Assembly (NCBI RefSeq): GCF_963693435.1
Contig: NZ_OY856306.1
Coordinates: 2,046,001-2,110,000, forward strand
From: Pasteurella atlantica
GTDB taxonomy: Bacteria; Pseudomonadota; Gammaproteobacteria; Enterobacterales; Pasteurellaceae
Direction: 5' to 3'
DNA: 64,000 bases
Each line of letters starts with the position of its first letter. The first letter of the stretch is position 1. The position numbers and the translations under genes were made by a program. The notes below the pieces were generated by a model. It had not been told where the DNA came from. It worked only from the letters and a program-made list of their open reading frames with translations, and did not search any database. This document shows, piece after piece, positions 50,325 to 58,898 of the stretch.

Positions 50325-50846
50325 TCATTCTATTTCTATGCCTAAGGGATATTTTCTATCCCAGCTATACATTTCAGCACGGCTAACATCTATACCTCTA
50401 TGAAGAAATACCTTATTTTCTTTACTCTGTAATTCTTTGTGCTTCAAAAAGCGAACAACTGATCGTGGAAATATTTTCCTTGATAAATTGAATATTTTTT
50501 TATGATCGCCAAAAGGAGCAAAATAATCGATTATCCACGTCCTATCACCACAGTTCCAATACTGTTCATTCTCTAATAAATTAAAATGAGATTGCCTATA
50601 TAAAGATTCAGTAGAGGCATTAAAATTTGCCCAACTAATATAGCCTATTGGTCTATCAGCATCATAAAAAAGGATAAACTGCCTAAGTTTAATGGGTGGC
50701 ATTAGAAAACCTATAATTTCTGGTAACGTTGCGTCTTGTCTAAGAGTATCATGATGCCACAACCAAACCATGCTTCCCAATACTTCAGACTCACTCCAAT
50801 CCTTATCTGGAAAACGAACAGGACAAACAACACGAATAGTATTCAT
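50325..50846 (-). CDS. cdiC: CdiC, HlyC-type toxin-activating lysine acyltransferase
   Basis: RTX-toxin acyltransferase family protein (HlyC-like) of 173 residues that should transfer an acyl chain from acyl-ACP to lysines of CdiA before export. The family segments VLGSMVWLWH, RPIGYISWANF and GDRTWIIDYFAPFGD align well with HlyC. D107 matches the catalytic aspartate D92. At the position of the catalytic His of HlyC (H23) there is an Arg, while H31-H32 lie four to five residues earlier. The ATG at 50844-50846 follows GGGGGAT; a TTG three bases upstream is not needed. Order is cdiB-7 bp-cdiC-16 bp-cdiA, the cdiBCAI arrangement of acylated CDI systems. Confidence 0.9.
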   Translation of the reverse strand: MNTIRVVCPVRFPDKDWSESEVLGSMVWLWHHDTLRQDATLPEIIGFLMPPIKLRQFILFYDADRPIGYISWANFNASTESLYRQSHFNLLENEQYWNCGDRTWIIDYFAPFGDHKKIFNLSRKIFPRSVVRFLKHKELQSKENKVFLHRGIDVSRAEMYSWDRKYPLGIEIE

Positions 50847-50856
50847 CAATATCCCC

Positions 50857-52641
50857 CTAGTAAGAATAGTTAATATTAAAACCTGTCACTATTGAATCAG
50901 CTTTAAATCCCTTAGGTTGATAAATCGGTTTCCCAATAAAAACATCGTAATGCCATTTACCTAATTTGTTAAATTGACCTTTCAAACCGAATACTGCCCC
51001 ACTTAACCTATTTCCTTGTAAATTCCTTGTAGATGGACCATATAATCGACCAATATCTGCCCCTAAGTACAGTTGATGACTCTCTTTATATTGCCACGCC
51101 ACATCATTTCTAAAATACCACCCTCTCTCAGCTGATAATGTTTTTTCACCACTAAACCCTCTGATGTTATAACGCCCGCCGAGAGAAAACATATCTTGAG
51201 AAGTCAACTTTGTTTGATTTACTTGTCCATGTAACTGGCTATGCCACTCAAATTTCTCTTTCCCTAACTTAAAAGGCATCTCCCAATTAATATCTGCTAT
51301 CCAGATTTTTACTTTAGCCGTTCCTTCATTAAATAATTCTTCAGGAGCGGCTATTGCTCCAAAAGCTCGTGTACCACGTTTATATGTTAATGAACTAGAT
51401 AGTACGCCTTTTTTAAAATAACTACGCTGTGTAATATTCGCTTTCCAGCCACCTACTTTGCGGTGTTGAACATCTATCTCTGCATCATCAATATAACTTC
51501 TGCTTTCCTTAAACCACGCTCCAATACCAAAAGTGAGCTTATACTTATCATCTCGATACAACACTCTAGATAGATCAGCACTCATTTGGTCACTGTCACC
51601 TGTATAGTGATAATTACGATTTACTCCTGCTACTACTTGATCATAAAAATAGTGATTTGCATTTATATCAACCAACCAATAGCCAAAAGGAATACTATAT
51701 CCCAGAGAATAACTGTATGTTTTACCCCTATCTACATTCCCTTTAGGATCTGTTGCTTTTTGACCTGCTAATAAATTATGTGTATAGCTAGCAGATAAAA
51801 TATCATTCAAGTGTAAAGGATTATCCCAAGCTGCAGATATTGTACCTAAATATTTTCCTGTTGATTTGCCACCGCTATCATCAATAGAAATATTAAGACG
51901 AACAGGATTCTTTTTTTGTTGCCATTTAACTTCAACATCACTCGCATTCTTCTCTTTACTCGGAATAATATTTATCTCTGTTGAAACAGTAGGCAGACGA
52001 CGCATATTATCCAATCCCTGCTCTAAATCACGTAAGTTAAGGATATCTCCCTTACCACTAGGAAATGCAGTAAAAGTATTAGCCTTATTATCTGAAACAA
52101 TCACATCATTAAGATACCCTATTACCAAAGTAAATAATAAATCACCCTCTTTTAAGGATTGCTCTGGAACTAAAATACGACTGGTAATCCAACCACCTTT
52201 TATTAATTTATTCTGTAAGTTAATACTTATTTGATTTATCTGCCCCACATTTAAACAGGGTTTCTGTCCTTCCTTATCAGAAAGTTTAAAAACAAATTTA
52301 TCTAACTTTTGAGAATTAAGATCTTCTAACTTTATTGCTTGAGTAATATATTTAGAAAGGGATGGAATGACTTTCTTTTCGTCCAGAATATTAATTCTTA
52401 ATTTATCTATTGGAAAACAAATAGCGGAATGATGAGTATCACTACTTAATGTAATAACAGAAAGTGAACTTCCTTGTGTATCCATATTGGGCATTAATTG
52501 TTGATTAATACTTTGCTGTCTTTGTTCTGAACGTTTAAAAATCTCTTCAGGATTTGTACTTGGGATATTGCGTGCAATTATTTGACCACTATAAATAATA
52601 CTTATTAGAGGAATTGCTAGTTTTAATATTAGTTTCATCAT
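50857..52641 (-). CDS. cdiB: CdiB, outer-membrane two-partner secretion transporter
   Basis: Omp85-superfamily TpsB protein of 594 residues that exports CdiA across the outer membrane. The signal peptide is at 1-23 (MMKLILKLAIPLISIIYSGQIIA). A Gln-rich N-terminal helix and two POTRA domains follow (about 75-240). The 16-strand barrel contains the conserved FSLGGRYNIRGFSGE (VRGF-like motif of strand loop L6) and ends in the aromatic NINYSY. Two ATGs are adjacent (52641 and 52638). It is the first gene of the cdi operon. Confidence 0.95.
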   Translation of the reverse strand: MMKLILKLAIPLISIIYSGQIIARNIPSTNPEEIFKRSEQRQQSINQQLMPNMDTQGSSLSVITLSSDTHHSAICFPIDKLRINILDEKKVIPSLSKYITQAIKLEDLNSQKLDKFVFKLSDKEGQKPCLNVGQINQISINLQNKLIKGGWITSRILVPEQSLKEGDLLFTLVIGYLNDVIVSDNKANTFTAFPSGKGDILNLRDLEQGLDNMRRLPTVSTEINIIPSKEKNASDVEVKWQQKKNPVRLNISIDDSGGKSTGKYLGTISAAWDNPLHLNDILSASYTHNLLAGQKATDPKGNVDRGKTYSYSLGYSIPFGYWLVDINANHYFYDQVVAGVNRNYHYTGDSDQMSADLSRVLYRDDKYKLTFGIGAWFKESRSYIDDAEIDVQHRKVGGWKANITQRSYFKKGVLSSSLTYKRGTRAFGAIAAPEELFNEGTAKVKIWIADINWEMPFKLGKEKFEWHSQLHGQVNQTKLTSQDMFSLGGRYNIRGFSGEKTLSAERGWYFRNDVAWQYKESHQLYLGADIGRLYGPSTRNLQGNRLSGAVFGLKGQFNKLGKWHYDVFIGKPIYQPKGFKADSIVTGFNINYSY

Positions 52642-52723
52642 CTTACTTAATTTGGTTATTAATCAACATATCAAATTCTATCTTATTTAAAGTAATTATG
52701 ATAACTCTATTTTAAAATAGCTC

Positions 52724-52745
52724 CAGGGCAAAATCATACTTGAAC
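52724..52745. repeat. Possible left end of the ISAs1-family element
   Basis: CAGGGCAAAATCATACTTGA resembles the CAGGGC-type ends of ISAs1-family elements and lies 3' of the transposase. No matching GCCCTG end is found on the other side, so the element may be incomplete. Confidence 0.3.
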
Positions 52746-52750
52746 AATAA

Positions 52751-53854
52751 TTAACCAAATATAAGTTGTTCTCTTATTTTATCTGACCATCCAGCTCGTT
52801 GTAGTTTACTCTTCATACTATCTTTGATTGGACTTAAACGAGCTAAATTCATCGCAAAACGCCTAAATATCGCCATATTTTCAGGGGCATTTTCTCGACG
52901 AATTCTTGATTCATCTTCTTTAAAAATTACATCAAGTACCCAGTGTGAACTGTTTTCAATACTCCAATGACTTCTTATTGCTTTTGCAACTATCTCAGGT
53001 GCAACAGGCAAAGAACTTATATAATAAGAGACTTCTTCACTCTTTTTTTCTTTGATTGTTCGTTTTCTAACAACTTCTATAATTGAATTTAAATTTGACC
53101 AACCATTTGTTTGTTCTAACCAGTCAGTTACAGCTAATTGTGTATAAGTTCTTTCTTCTAATCGCCCATGTTCACCATCAATCTGTTCAAATTTATTTTG
53201 TTCAATTAAAAAGGGTGTATCTCGACGAGTTTTATGATAAAAACTTTCTATTTCTTGCAGTAGTTTTTTTTGATTATCTTTTACTTGAAGGACATAATCA
53301 CCGCCTTTTTTATCAATTGCTTTTGTCACTTTTTTTAAGCAATGCATAGCATCAGCAGTAACAATATTTCCTTTTATTTCTAGGATTTCAATCAACTCTA
53401 AAACCGTTTCAACTTCATTCTTTTTACCTTTAGATTTACTTTGACTCAGCACTAATTTCTGGTCTGTTGCATAGGCTGAAACACTATGTAATGCTGTCTT
53501 TCTATCACCATCAAAGGAATGACGAAGTGTTTTTCCATCAAATGCAATGACACTTTGTCCATTGGCTTCTCGTATTTCATTAACCCAACGCATAAAACAA
53601 TGAGTTAACTCTTGTGGGTCTAGGGAACTTACAATCCTAGCAATCGTATCATCGACTGGAATACCATTTTCAAATGCTCTAAATTGACGTAACCATTGAA
53701 GTTTTTCATCACCAAATAATTTAATCCCTTTCCAGCCTTCAGCTCCAGATAAAATTGCAGTTACTGTTAAAAATATAATATCGAGTAAATCCTGTTTTTT
53801 GTTAATATGTGAACGACTATCTTCTAATTGATTAAAGTGCTCAATAAATGCCAT
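52751..53854 (-). CDS. ISAs1-family transposase
   Basis: A 367-residue transposase of the ISAs1 (H-repeat associated) family. The N-terminal EHFNQLEDSRSHINKKQDLLDIIFL is typical. DGKTLRHSFD and ADAMHCLKK give two acidic catalytic positions, and SHWSIENSSHWVLDVIFKED contains the closing glutamate region. The frame appears intact from start to stop. It lies just upstream of cdiB, with no clear right terminal repeat, so mobility is uncertain. Confidence 0.9.
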   Translation of the reverse strand: MAFIEHFNQLEDSRSHINKKQDLLDIIFLTVTAILSGAEGWKGIKLFGDEKLQWLRQFRAFENGIPVDDTIARIVSSLDPQELTHCFMRWVNEIREANGQSVIAFDGKTLRHSFDGDRKTALHSVSAYATDQKLVLSQSKSKGKKNEVETVLELIEILEIKGNIVTADAMHCLKKVTKAIDKKGGDYVLQVKDNQKKLLQEIESFYHKTRRDTPFLIEQNKFEQIDGEHGRLEERTYTQLAVTDWLEQTNGWSNLNSIIEVVRKRTIKEKKSEEVSYYISSLPVAPEIVAKAIRSHWSIENSSHWVLDVIFKEDESRIRRENAPENMAIFRRFAMNLARLSPIKDSMKSKLQRAGWSDKIREQLIFG

Positions 53855-54090
53855 TTTATGTCTCCTTTTATATAAAGGAGTATTTGATCATAAATTAAAG
53901 TTATATTCAATTAAAGGGGTATTTTAATATGGTGGTGTTGTTAAGTACCTAAATACATAACAATAGGGAATAAAAATCAAAATTATGTAGTAACTAATAC
54001 ATCACTACAATTTTAAAAATAATTTTTTTAGGTAAAACGCTCTTATTTATACCTTTGTAAAATTTACAATAGTTAAAGACTAAGATATTT
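53855..54090. other. Gap between the ISAs1-like gene and the IS630 element
   Basis: AT-rich, with no gene. Two related short motifs, TAAAGGAGTATTT (53873-53885) and TAAAGGGGTATTT (53912-53924), recur after the IS630 element as TAAAGGGGTACTT (55048-55060). This suggests remains of an older insertion. Confidence 0.4.
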
Positions 54091-54149
54091 ATAGCAAAAG
54101 TAAAATTATATGGCATAATATAAACTACCAACTGTTTAAGGTATAAAAT

Positions 54150-54512
54150 ATGAGCTATTCATTAGATTTCCGCCGAAAAGTATTTGAAATAAAGGCGAAG
54201 AAAGGTTTAACCTTTGAAGAAACAAGTCAATATTTTAATATTGGTATCAGAACGTTGTTCCGTTGGAAAAAGAAAATTGAGCCTTGTACAACTCGTAATA
54301 AGCCTGCAACAAAGATTGATATGGACGCATTACTCAAAGATGTTGAGTTATATCCTGATGCTTATCAGTATGAAAGAGCGGAACGTTTTGGTGTAACTCA
54401 AAGGGCAATTGGTTTTGCCCTTAAACGATCGGGTATTAGCTATAAAAAAAACACTAAAACATCCCAAAGCAAACGAAGATGCTCGTATCAAATTTCAGGA
54501 AAAAATGAATGA
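54150..54512 (+). CDS. IS630 transposase, N-terminal frame (HTH part)
   Basis: The 120-codon frame begins MSYSLDFRRKVFEIKAKK, with helix-turn-helix segments FEETSQYFNIGIRTLFRWKKK and ERFGVTQRAIGFALKRSGI. It leaves the transposase frame at a run of eight A (54444-54451). After the run it reads 20 unrelated codons. Loss of one A by polymerase slippage, or a frameshift on the run, would join it to the DDE frame. Confidence 0.85.
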   Translation: MSYSLDFRRKVFEIKAKKGLTFEETSQYFNIGIRTLFRWKKKIEPCTTRNKPATKIDMDALLKDVELYPDAYQYERAERFGVTQRAIGFALKRSGISYKKNTKTSQSKRRCSYQISGKNE

Positions 54513-54990
54513 TTTTTCTAAGCAAGGAAAAACAATTATTTACTTAGATGAAAGTGGCTTTGCAAAAGATATGCCTAGAACACATGGCTATTGTAGGAAA
54601 GGACAGCGATGTTATGGACATCAAGATTGGCATGCAAAAGGGCGAATTAATGTGATTGGTGCAATTATAGGTTTTACTTTTCTAACGGTATCCTTATTTG
54701 AAGGCAATATTAATTCAGACACGTTTTATGCTTGGCTAAAACAGGATTTATTACCTAAGGTGAAGCCTGATTCTGTTTTAGTGATGGATAATGCGACGTT
54801 TCATAAACGTCAGGATATGATAACAGCTATCCAAGATAAAGGTGTCATTTTAGAATTTCTTCCACCTTATAGTCCTGACTTGAATCCCATTGAAAAAAAG
54901 TGGGCTCAAGCCAAGTCTATTAGGAAGAAGTTAAGATGTGATGATATTAACTTTTTATTTCAGGAATATTTTAACTATGTCAAATTATAA
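54409..54990 (+). CDS. IS630 transposase, C-terminal frame (DDE part)
   Basis: The frame continues from about 54442 in the +1 register relative to the HTH frame and holds the DDE_3 catalytic domain: IIYLDESGFAKD, VLVMDNATFHKR and PPYSPDLNPIEKKWA. The sequence before about 54442 is out-of-frame coding. The domain looks complete, so the element could be active if frameshifting works, or this is a recent pseudogene. Confidence 0.85.
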   Translation: MVLPLNDRVLAIKKTLKHPKANEDARIKFQEKMNDFSKQGKTIIYLDESGFAKDMPRTHGYCRKGQRCYGHQDWHAKGRINVIGAIIGFTFLTVSLFEGNINSDTFYAWLKQDLLPKVKPDSVLVMDNATFHKRQDMITAIQDKGVILEFLPPYSPDLNPIEKKWAQAKSIRKKLRCDDINFLFQEYFNYVKL

Positions 54991-55092
54991 TACTTTGGCT
55001 ATATTTATCATAAATAATATCTTTCTAGCATTAAAAATAAGGATATCTAAAGGGGTACTTTGGTGGAAATAAATGCAAGTTATTGAAAAACA

Positions 55093-55124
55093 AAACCCAC
55101 ATAAAATAAATTTTATGTGGGTTT
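55093..55124 (-). terminator. Terminator of tRNA-Asp
   Basis: A perfect 14-bp stem AAACCCACATAAAA / TTTTATGTGGGTTT with loop TAAA. In the minus direction it is followed by TGTTTTTC. It lies 13 bp beyond the tRNA 3' end and marks the right border of the island. Confidence 0.85.
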
Positions 55125-55136
55125 CATATAAATAAT

Positions 55137-55213
55137 TGGCGGAATGGACGGGATTCGAACCCGCGACCCCCTGCGTGACAGGCAGGTATTCTAACCAGCT
55201 GAACTACCACTCC
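55137..55213 (-). tRNA. aspV: tRNA-Asp (anticodon GTC)
   Basis: 77 nt including an encoded CCA (complement of TGG at 55137-55139). The acceptor stem is GGAGTGG/CCATTCC. The anticodon arm CCTGC-CTGTCAC-GCAGG gives anticodon GTC. The T arm is CGGGTTCGAATCCCG. It follows dnaQ in the same direction, as aspV does in E. coli. Its 3' end faces the cdi island. Confidence 0.97.
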
Positions 55214-55325
55214 GCTGTGAACGAGGTGTATAATAATGATTTAATACTACGTCGTCAAATCTTTTTTTCAAAACTATATTTAAATGTTGTTAAAATAGTC
55301 AAAAAGGCTGTTTTTAACTCAGATT

Positions 55326-56087
55326 TTAATGTAACTCTGCTGTTTCATCTTTATTTTCTGCTAACCAAATACAATTTCCTTTCGATTTTTTATCAATTAA
55401 AGTTAAATATTCTAGGTGTGCATCTAATTCTTCTTTTGTTGGTTCAAGGGTGATTAGCCCACTGGTATCAAGTGGAGTATGTTCAAATAAATTTTTTTCT
55501 TCTGTTGTTTTTTTGGTTTCTTCATTTTCAGATAATAACGCTATTTGCCCCCCTGTCATCATCAGGTAAACATCAGCGAGAATCTCAGCATCCAGTAATG
55601 CGCCGTGAAGTACACGCTTAGTATTATCTATTCCTAGTCGTGAACATAAGGCATCTAAACTATTTCGTTTTCCTGGATACATTTTACGAGCCATTAATAA
55701 CGTATCAGTAACCTTGCACATTTCAGCCGTTTTAGGTGGCGGATTTTTTAAAAATGAAAATTCGTGATCCATAAAGCCGACATCAAAGGGGGCATTATGA
55801 ATAACAAGCTCTGCACCTTTAATAAAATCAACAAATTCATCCACAATTTCAGCAAAGCTTGGTTTATCTTTTAAAAAGTCATTGGTAATACCGTGAACTT
55901 TAATTGCTTCTTCTTCCACTTCACGTGGTGGTTTTATATAGACGTGATACGTTCGTCCTGTTAGGCGACGATTTATCACTTCTACAGCCCCAATTTCAAT
56001 GATGTTATGCCCAATATATGGCTTTCCATTAAAGTTCATACCTGTTGTTTCGGTATCAAGTACAACTTGTCGTTGAATTTTTTTCAT
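55326..56087 (-). CDS. dnaQ: DNA polymerase III epsilon subunit (3'-5' exonuclease)
   Basis: Proofreading subunit of the replicative polymerase. Exonuclease motifs: Exo I DTETTGMN (D11, E13), Exo II HNAPFDVGFMDHEF and Exo III HGALLDAEILADVYL. The C-terminal part (residues 180-253), which binds the alpha subunit, is charged and ends EYLTLIDKKSKGNCIWL. At 253 residues it is family-sized. The rnhA neighbour seen in E. coli is not present here. Confidence 0.96.
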   Translation of the reverse strand: MKKIQRQVVLDTETTGMNFNGKPYIGHNIIEIGAVEVINRRLTGRTYHVYIKPPREVEEEAIKVHGITNDFLKDKPSFAEIVDEFVDFIKGAELVIHNAPFDVGFMDHEFSFLKNPPPKTAEMCKVTDTLLMARKMYPGKRNSLDALCSRLGIDNTKRVLHGALLDAEILADVYLMMTGGQIALLSENEETKKTTEEKNLFEHTPLDTSGLITLEPTKEELDAHLEYLTLIDKKSKGNCIWLAENKDETAELH

Positions 56088-56107
56088 AATGATTTTTTAG
56101 TTAAATT

Positions 56108-56117
56108 AAGCGGTTAG
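56108..56117 (+). repeat. DNA uptake signal core near the second palindrome
   Basis: AAGCGGTTAG followed by an AT-rich tail with TTTTTTGCAAAAA, the extended Apl-type uptake signal pattern. It lies in the dnaQ-ettA gap. Confidence 0.65.
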
Positions 56118-56157
56118 ATTTTTATGATTTTTTGCAAAAATATAATTACATCGAAAA

Positions 56158-56181
56158 AGACAGGGCATGCCCTGTCTCTAC
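56158..56181. repeat. Palindromic repeat, copy 2
   Basis: AGACAGGGCA and its complement form a perfect 20-bp palindrome, with TCTAC kept on the right side as in copy 1 (22450-22477). The left outer arm has decayed to AAAA. As at copy 1, an uptake signal core lies within 50 bp. Confidence 0.78.
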
Positions 56182-56190
56182 TTGATTTAA

Positions 56191-57861
56191 TTATTTTGTG
56201 ATACGTTTATATTTAATACGTGTTGGTTCAATCGCTGCTGCTCCAAAGGTTTTCTTCTTCCACTCTTCGTAGTCTGAGAAGTTTCCTTCGTAGAACGTTA
56301 CTTTACCTTCATCGCCGTAATCCAAAATATGGGTTGCAATACGGTCTAAGAACCAACGGTCGTGTGAAATCACCATTGCACAACCAGGGAATTCTAAAAT
56401 TGCATTTTCTAAGGCTCGTAAGGTTTCAATATCTAGATCATTCGTCGGCTCATCGAGTAATAATACGTTTCCACCCACTTGCAATAATTTTGCTAAATGT
56501 AAACGTCCACGTTCCCCCCCTGAAAGTTCACCGACACGTTTTTGTTGATCTACGCCTTTAAAATTAAAGCGTCCAACATAAGCACGGCTTGGAATTTCAA
56601 AGTTCCCGATCGTTAAAATATCCTGTCCGTTAGAAATTTCTTCCCATACGGTTTTGGTATCATTCATTTCATCACGGAACTGATCCACTGAGGCTAAAAC
56701 AACGGTATCACCTAAAGTTACTGAGCCTTTATCTGCTTGCTCTTTACCTGAAAGCATACGGAATAATGTGGATTTACCTGCACCGTTCGCACCGATAATC
56801 CCAACGATTGCCCCTTTCGGAATGGAGAAAGATAAATCATCAATCAAGGTACGATCGCCATAAGATTTGGTTAAGTTTTGCACTTCAATCACTTTATCCC
56901 CTAAACGTGGACCAGGTGGAATAAAGAGTTCGTTGGTTTCATTACGTTTTTGGTATTCGCTTGATGTTAATTCATCAAAACGAGCCATACGTGCTTTTGA
57001 TTTTGCTTGGCGACCTTTTGGATTTTGACGTACCCATTCAAGCTCTTTTTCAATGGATTTTTGACGAGCACTTTCTGTTGCTTGCTCTTGGGCTAAGCGT
57101 TTCTCTTTTTGCTCTAACCACGTTGAGTAATTGCCTTCCCAAGGAATACCTTCACCTCGGTCAAGCTCTAAAATCCAACCTGCAACATTATCTAAGAAAT
57201 AACGGTCATGGGTAATTGCTACAACAGTACCTTCATAATCGTGTAAGAAACGCTCTAACCACGCCACAGACTCAGCATCTAAGTGGTTGGTTGGTTCGTC
57301 CAGCAATAACATATCAGGTTTTTCTAACAATAAGCGACAAAGTGCCACTCGGCGGCGTTCCCCACCTGATAAGTTAGCAATTTTTGCATTCCATTCAGGT
57401 AAACGTAACGCATCAGCTGCACGCTCTAATTGGTTTTGTAAATTGTGTCCGTCGTGAGCTTGAATAATCGCTTCTAATTTACCTTGCTCTGTGGCTAATT
57501 TATCAAAATCAGCATCAGGATCAGCGTAAAGTGCGTAAACTTCATCTAAACGAGTTAATGCATTTTTAACTTCTGCTACGGCTTCTTCAACCGCTTCTTG
57601 TACGGTTTGCTCAGGATCTAATCTAGGTTCTTGTGGTAGATAGCCGATTTTAATGCCAGGTTGTGCTCGCGCTTCCCCTTCAAATTCTTTATCAACGCCC
57701 GCCATAATACGAAGTAAGGTTGATTTACCCGCACCATTTAAACCTAATACCCCAATTTTTGCACCAGGGAAAAAGCTTAATGAAATATCTTTTAATATCT
57801 GACGCTTAGGTGGAACAATTTTGCCCACTCGATGCATCGTATAAACAAATTGTGATGACAT
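56191..57861 (-). CDS. ettA: Energy-dependent translational throttle protein EttA (ABC-F)
   Basis: Soluble ABC-F ATPase that binds the ribosomal E site and gates entry into elongation according to the ATP/ADP ratio. Two ATP-binding domains have Walker A GLNGAGKSTLL and GANGAGKSTLF and signatures LSGGERRRVALCR and LSGGERGRLHLAK, both followed by LLLDEPTNxLD. The inter-domain linker (about 245-300) is charged. At 556 residues, with the start MSSQFVYTMHRVGKIVPPKRQIL, it matches EttA specifically. Confidence 0.96.
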   Translation of the reverse strand: MSSQFVYTMHRVGKIVPPKRQILKDISLSFFPGAKIGVLGLNGAGKSTLLRIMAGVDKEFEGEARAQPGIKIGYLPQEPRLDPEQTVQEAVEEAVAEVKNALTRLDEVYALYADPDADFDKLATEQGKLEAIIQAHDGHNLQNQLERAADALRLPEWNAKIANLSGGERRRVALCRLLLEKPDMLLLDEPTNHLDAESVAWLERFLHDYEGTVVAITHDRYFLDNVAGWILELDRGEGIPWEGNYSTWLEQKEKRLAQEQATESARQKSIEKELEWVRQNPKGRQAKSKARMARFDELTSSEYQKRNETNELFIPPGPRLGDKVIEVQNLTKSYGDRTLIDDLSFSIPKGAIVGIIGANGAGKSTLFRMLSGKEQADKGSVTLGDTVVLASVDQFRDEMNDTKTVWEEISNGQDILTIGNFEIPSRAYVGRFNFKGVDQQKRVGELSGGERGRLHLAKLLQVGGNVLLLDEPTNDLDIETLRALENAILEFPGCAMVISHDRWFLDRIATHILDYGDEGKVTFYEGNFSDYEEWKKKTFGAAAIEPTRIKYKRITK

Positions 57862-57939
57862 TATTTATCCTTTCTTTGTATTTTGAAAATCTGAGGGATA
57901 GTTTACTCGAAAATCAATAAAAAATATATCAACAGTAAA

Positions 57940-58836
57940 TTATTTATCCTTTATTCGCTGAGTAAAATTAGCTTTCTTCTGATAAAGCAACGCATCAAAT
58001 GAATAAATCAGCATAGCAATCCAAATAAAAATAAATCCGATAAATTTATACATATCAAACGCTTCACCGAATACCACTAAACCGCAGAAGAATTGTAGTG
58101 TTGGACTAATGTATTGCAAAAATCCGATTGTTGATAATTGAAGTGTTTTTAAGCTATTGGTCATTAACATTAACGGCAATAAAGTGACAATACCACCACA
58201 TATTAATAATAATTGCGTACTCAAAGAACCATTAAAAATTGCTTGGCTATGATTTCCAAATAATATATACAATGCTGCAGGTATCACAATTAACCCTGTT
58301 TCAATAAACATTGCAGTTTGGGTATCTAAACTTACCTTCTTACGTAATAAAGCATAAATTGCAACAGTACTTGCCAGACCGAGAGCAATAAAAGGAATTT
58401 GTCCATAAACAATAGTTAAAAAGATAACACTAAATAGTGCTAGAAAAACAGCGATAGTCTGTAAGGGGCGTAATCGTTCACCTAAAAATATGATACCTAA
58501 TAATACGTTACATAAAGGGCTAATATAATAACCTAAACTTGATTCTAAAATATGTCCATTCGTCACAGCCCAAATATAAATCAACCAATTACCACTGATT
58601 AATAACGAGGTAATCAATAGAATTAATATATTTTTTTTAGTTTTAACGCTATGAAAAACTTGAATAAGTTTATTTCTAGCAATAATCACTATCAGCAATA
58701 AAACAAATGACCATAAAATGCGATGAGCAATGATCTCTGTCGCAGGAATAGACTTGAGCAAAGCCCAATATAGAGGAAAAAGCCCCCATATAGAATATGC
58801 TAAGATAGCTTGTATCAAGCCTACTGATAATTTCAT
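57940..58836 (-). CDS. rarD: RarD/EamA-family transporter
   Basis: Ten-helix drug/metabolite transporter superfamily protein of 298 residues resembling RarD. GLIQAILAYSIWGLFPLYWALLKSIPATEIIAHRILWS is the characteristic RarD N-terminus, and SLGYYISPLCNVLLGIIFLGERL follows. The substrate is unknown; E. coli RarD is linked to chloramphenicol resistance by name only. Confidence 0.9.
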   Translation of the reverse strand: MKLSVGLIQAILAYSIWGLFPLYWALLKSIPATEIIAHRILWSFVLLLIVIIARNKLIQVFHSVKTKKNILILLITSLLISGNWLIYIWAVTNGHILESSLGYYISPLCNVLLGIIFLGERLRPLQTIAVFLALFSVIFLTIVYGQIPFIALGLASTVAIYALLRKKVSLDTQTAMFIETGLIVIPAALYILFGNHSQAIFNGSLSTQLLLICGGIVTLLPLMLMTNSLKTLQLSTIGFLQYISPTLQFFCGLVVFGEAFDMYKFIGFIFIWIAMLIYSFDALLYQKKANFTQRIKDK

Positions 58837-58898
58837 ATTACCTCAATAGTTAGACGCTATAAAATCAAGTTAATTTGAATAAAAATTGTAAATTAAAA

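Larger units (their letters stand above)
54091..55002 (+). mobile_element. IS630-family insertion sequence
   Basis: Imperfect 27-bp terminal inverted repeats bound a two-frame transposase. The left end (54091-54117) begins ATAGCAAAAGTA, and the complement of the right end (54976-55002) begins ATAGCCAAAGTA; both end in CATA, with about 20 of 27 positions matching. TA dinucleotides at the edges fit the TA target of this family. Length is about 0.9 kb. Confidence 0.75.

Noticed and set aside
55136-55453. Plus-strand frame starting MAEWTGFEPATPCVTGRYSNQLNYHSA
   Set aside because: It is the antisense reading of tRNA-Asp, a well-known spurious protein, and continues antisense into dnaQ.
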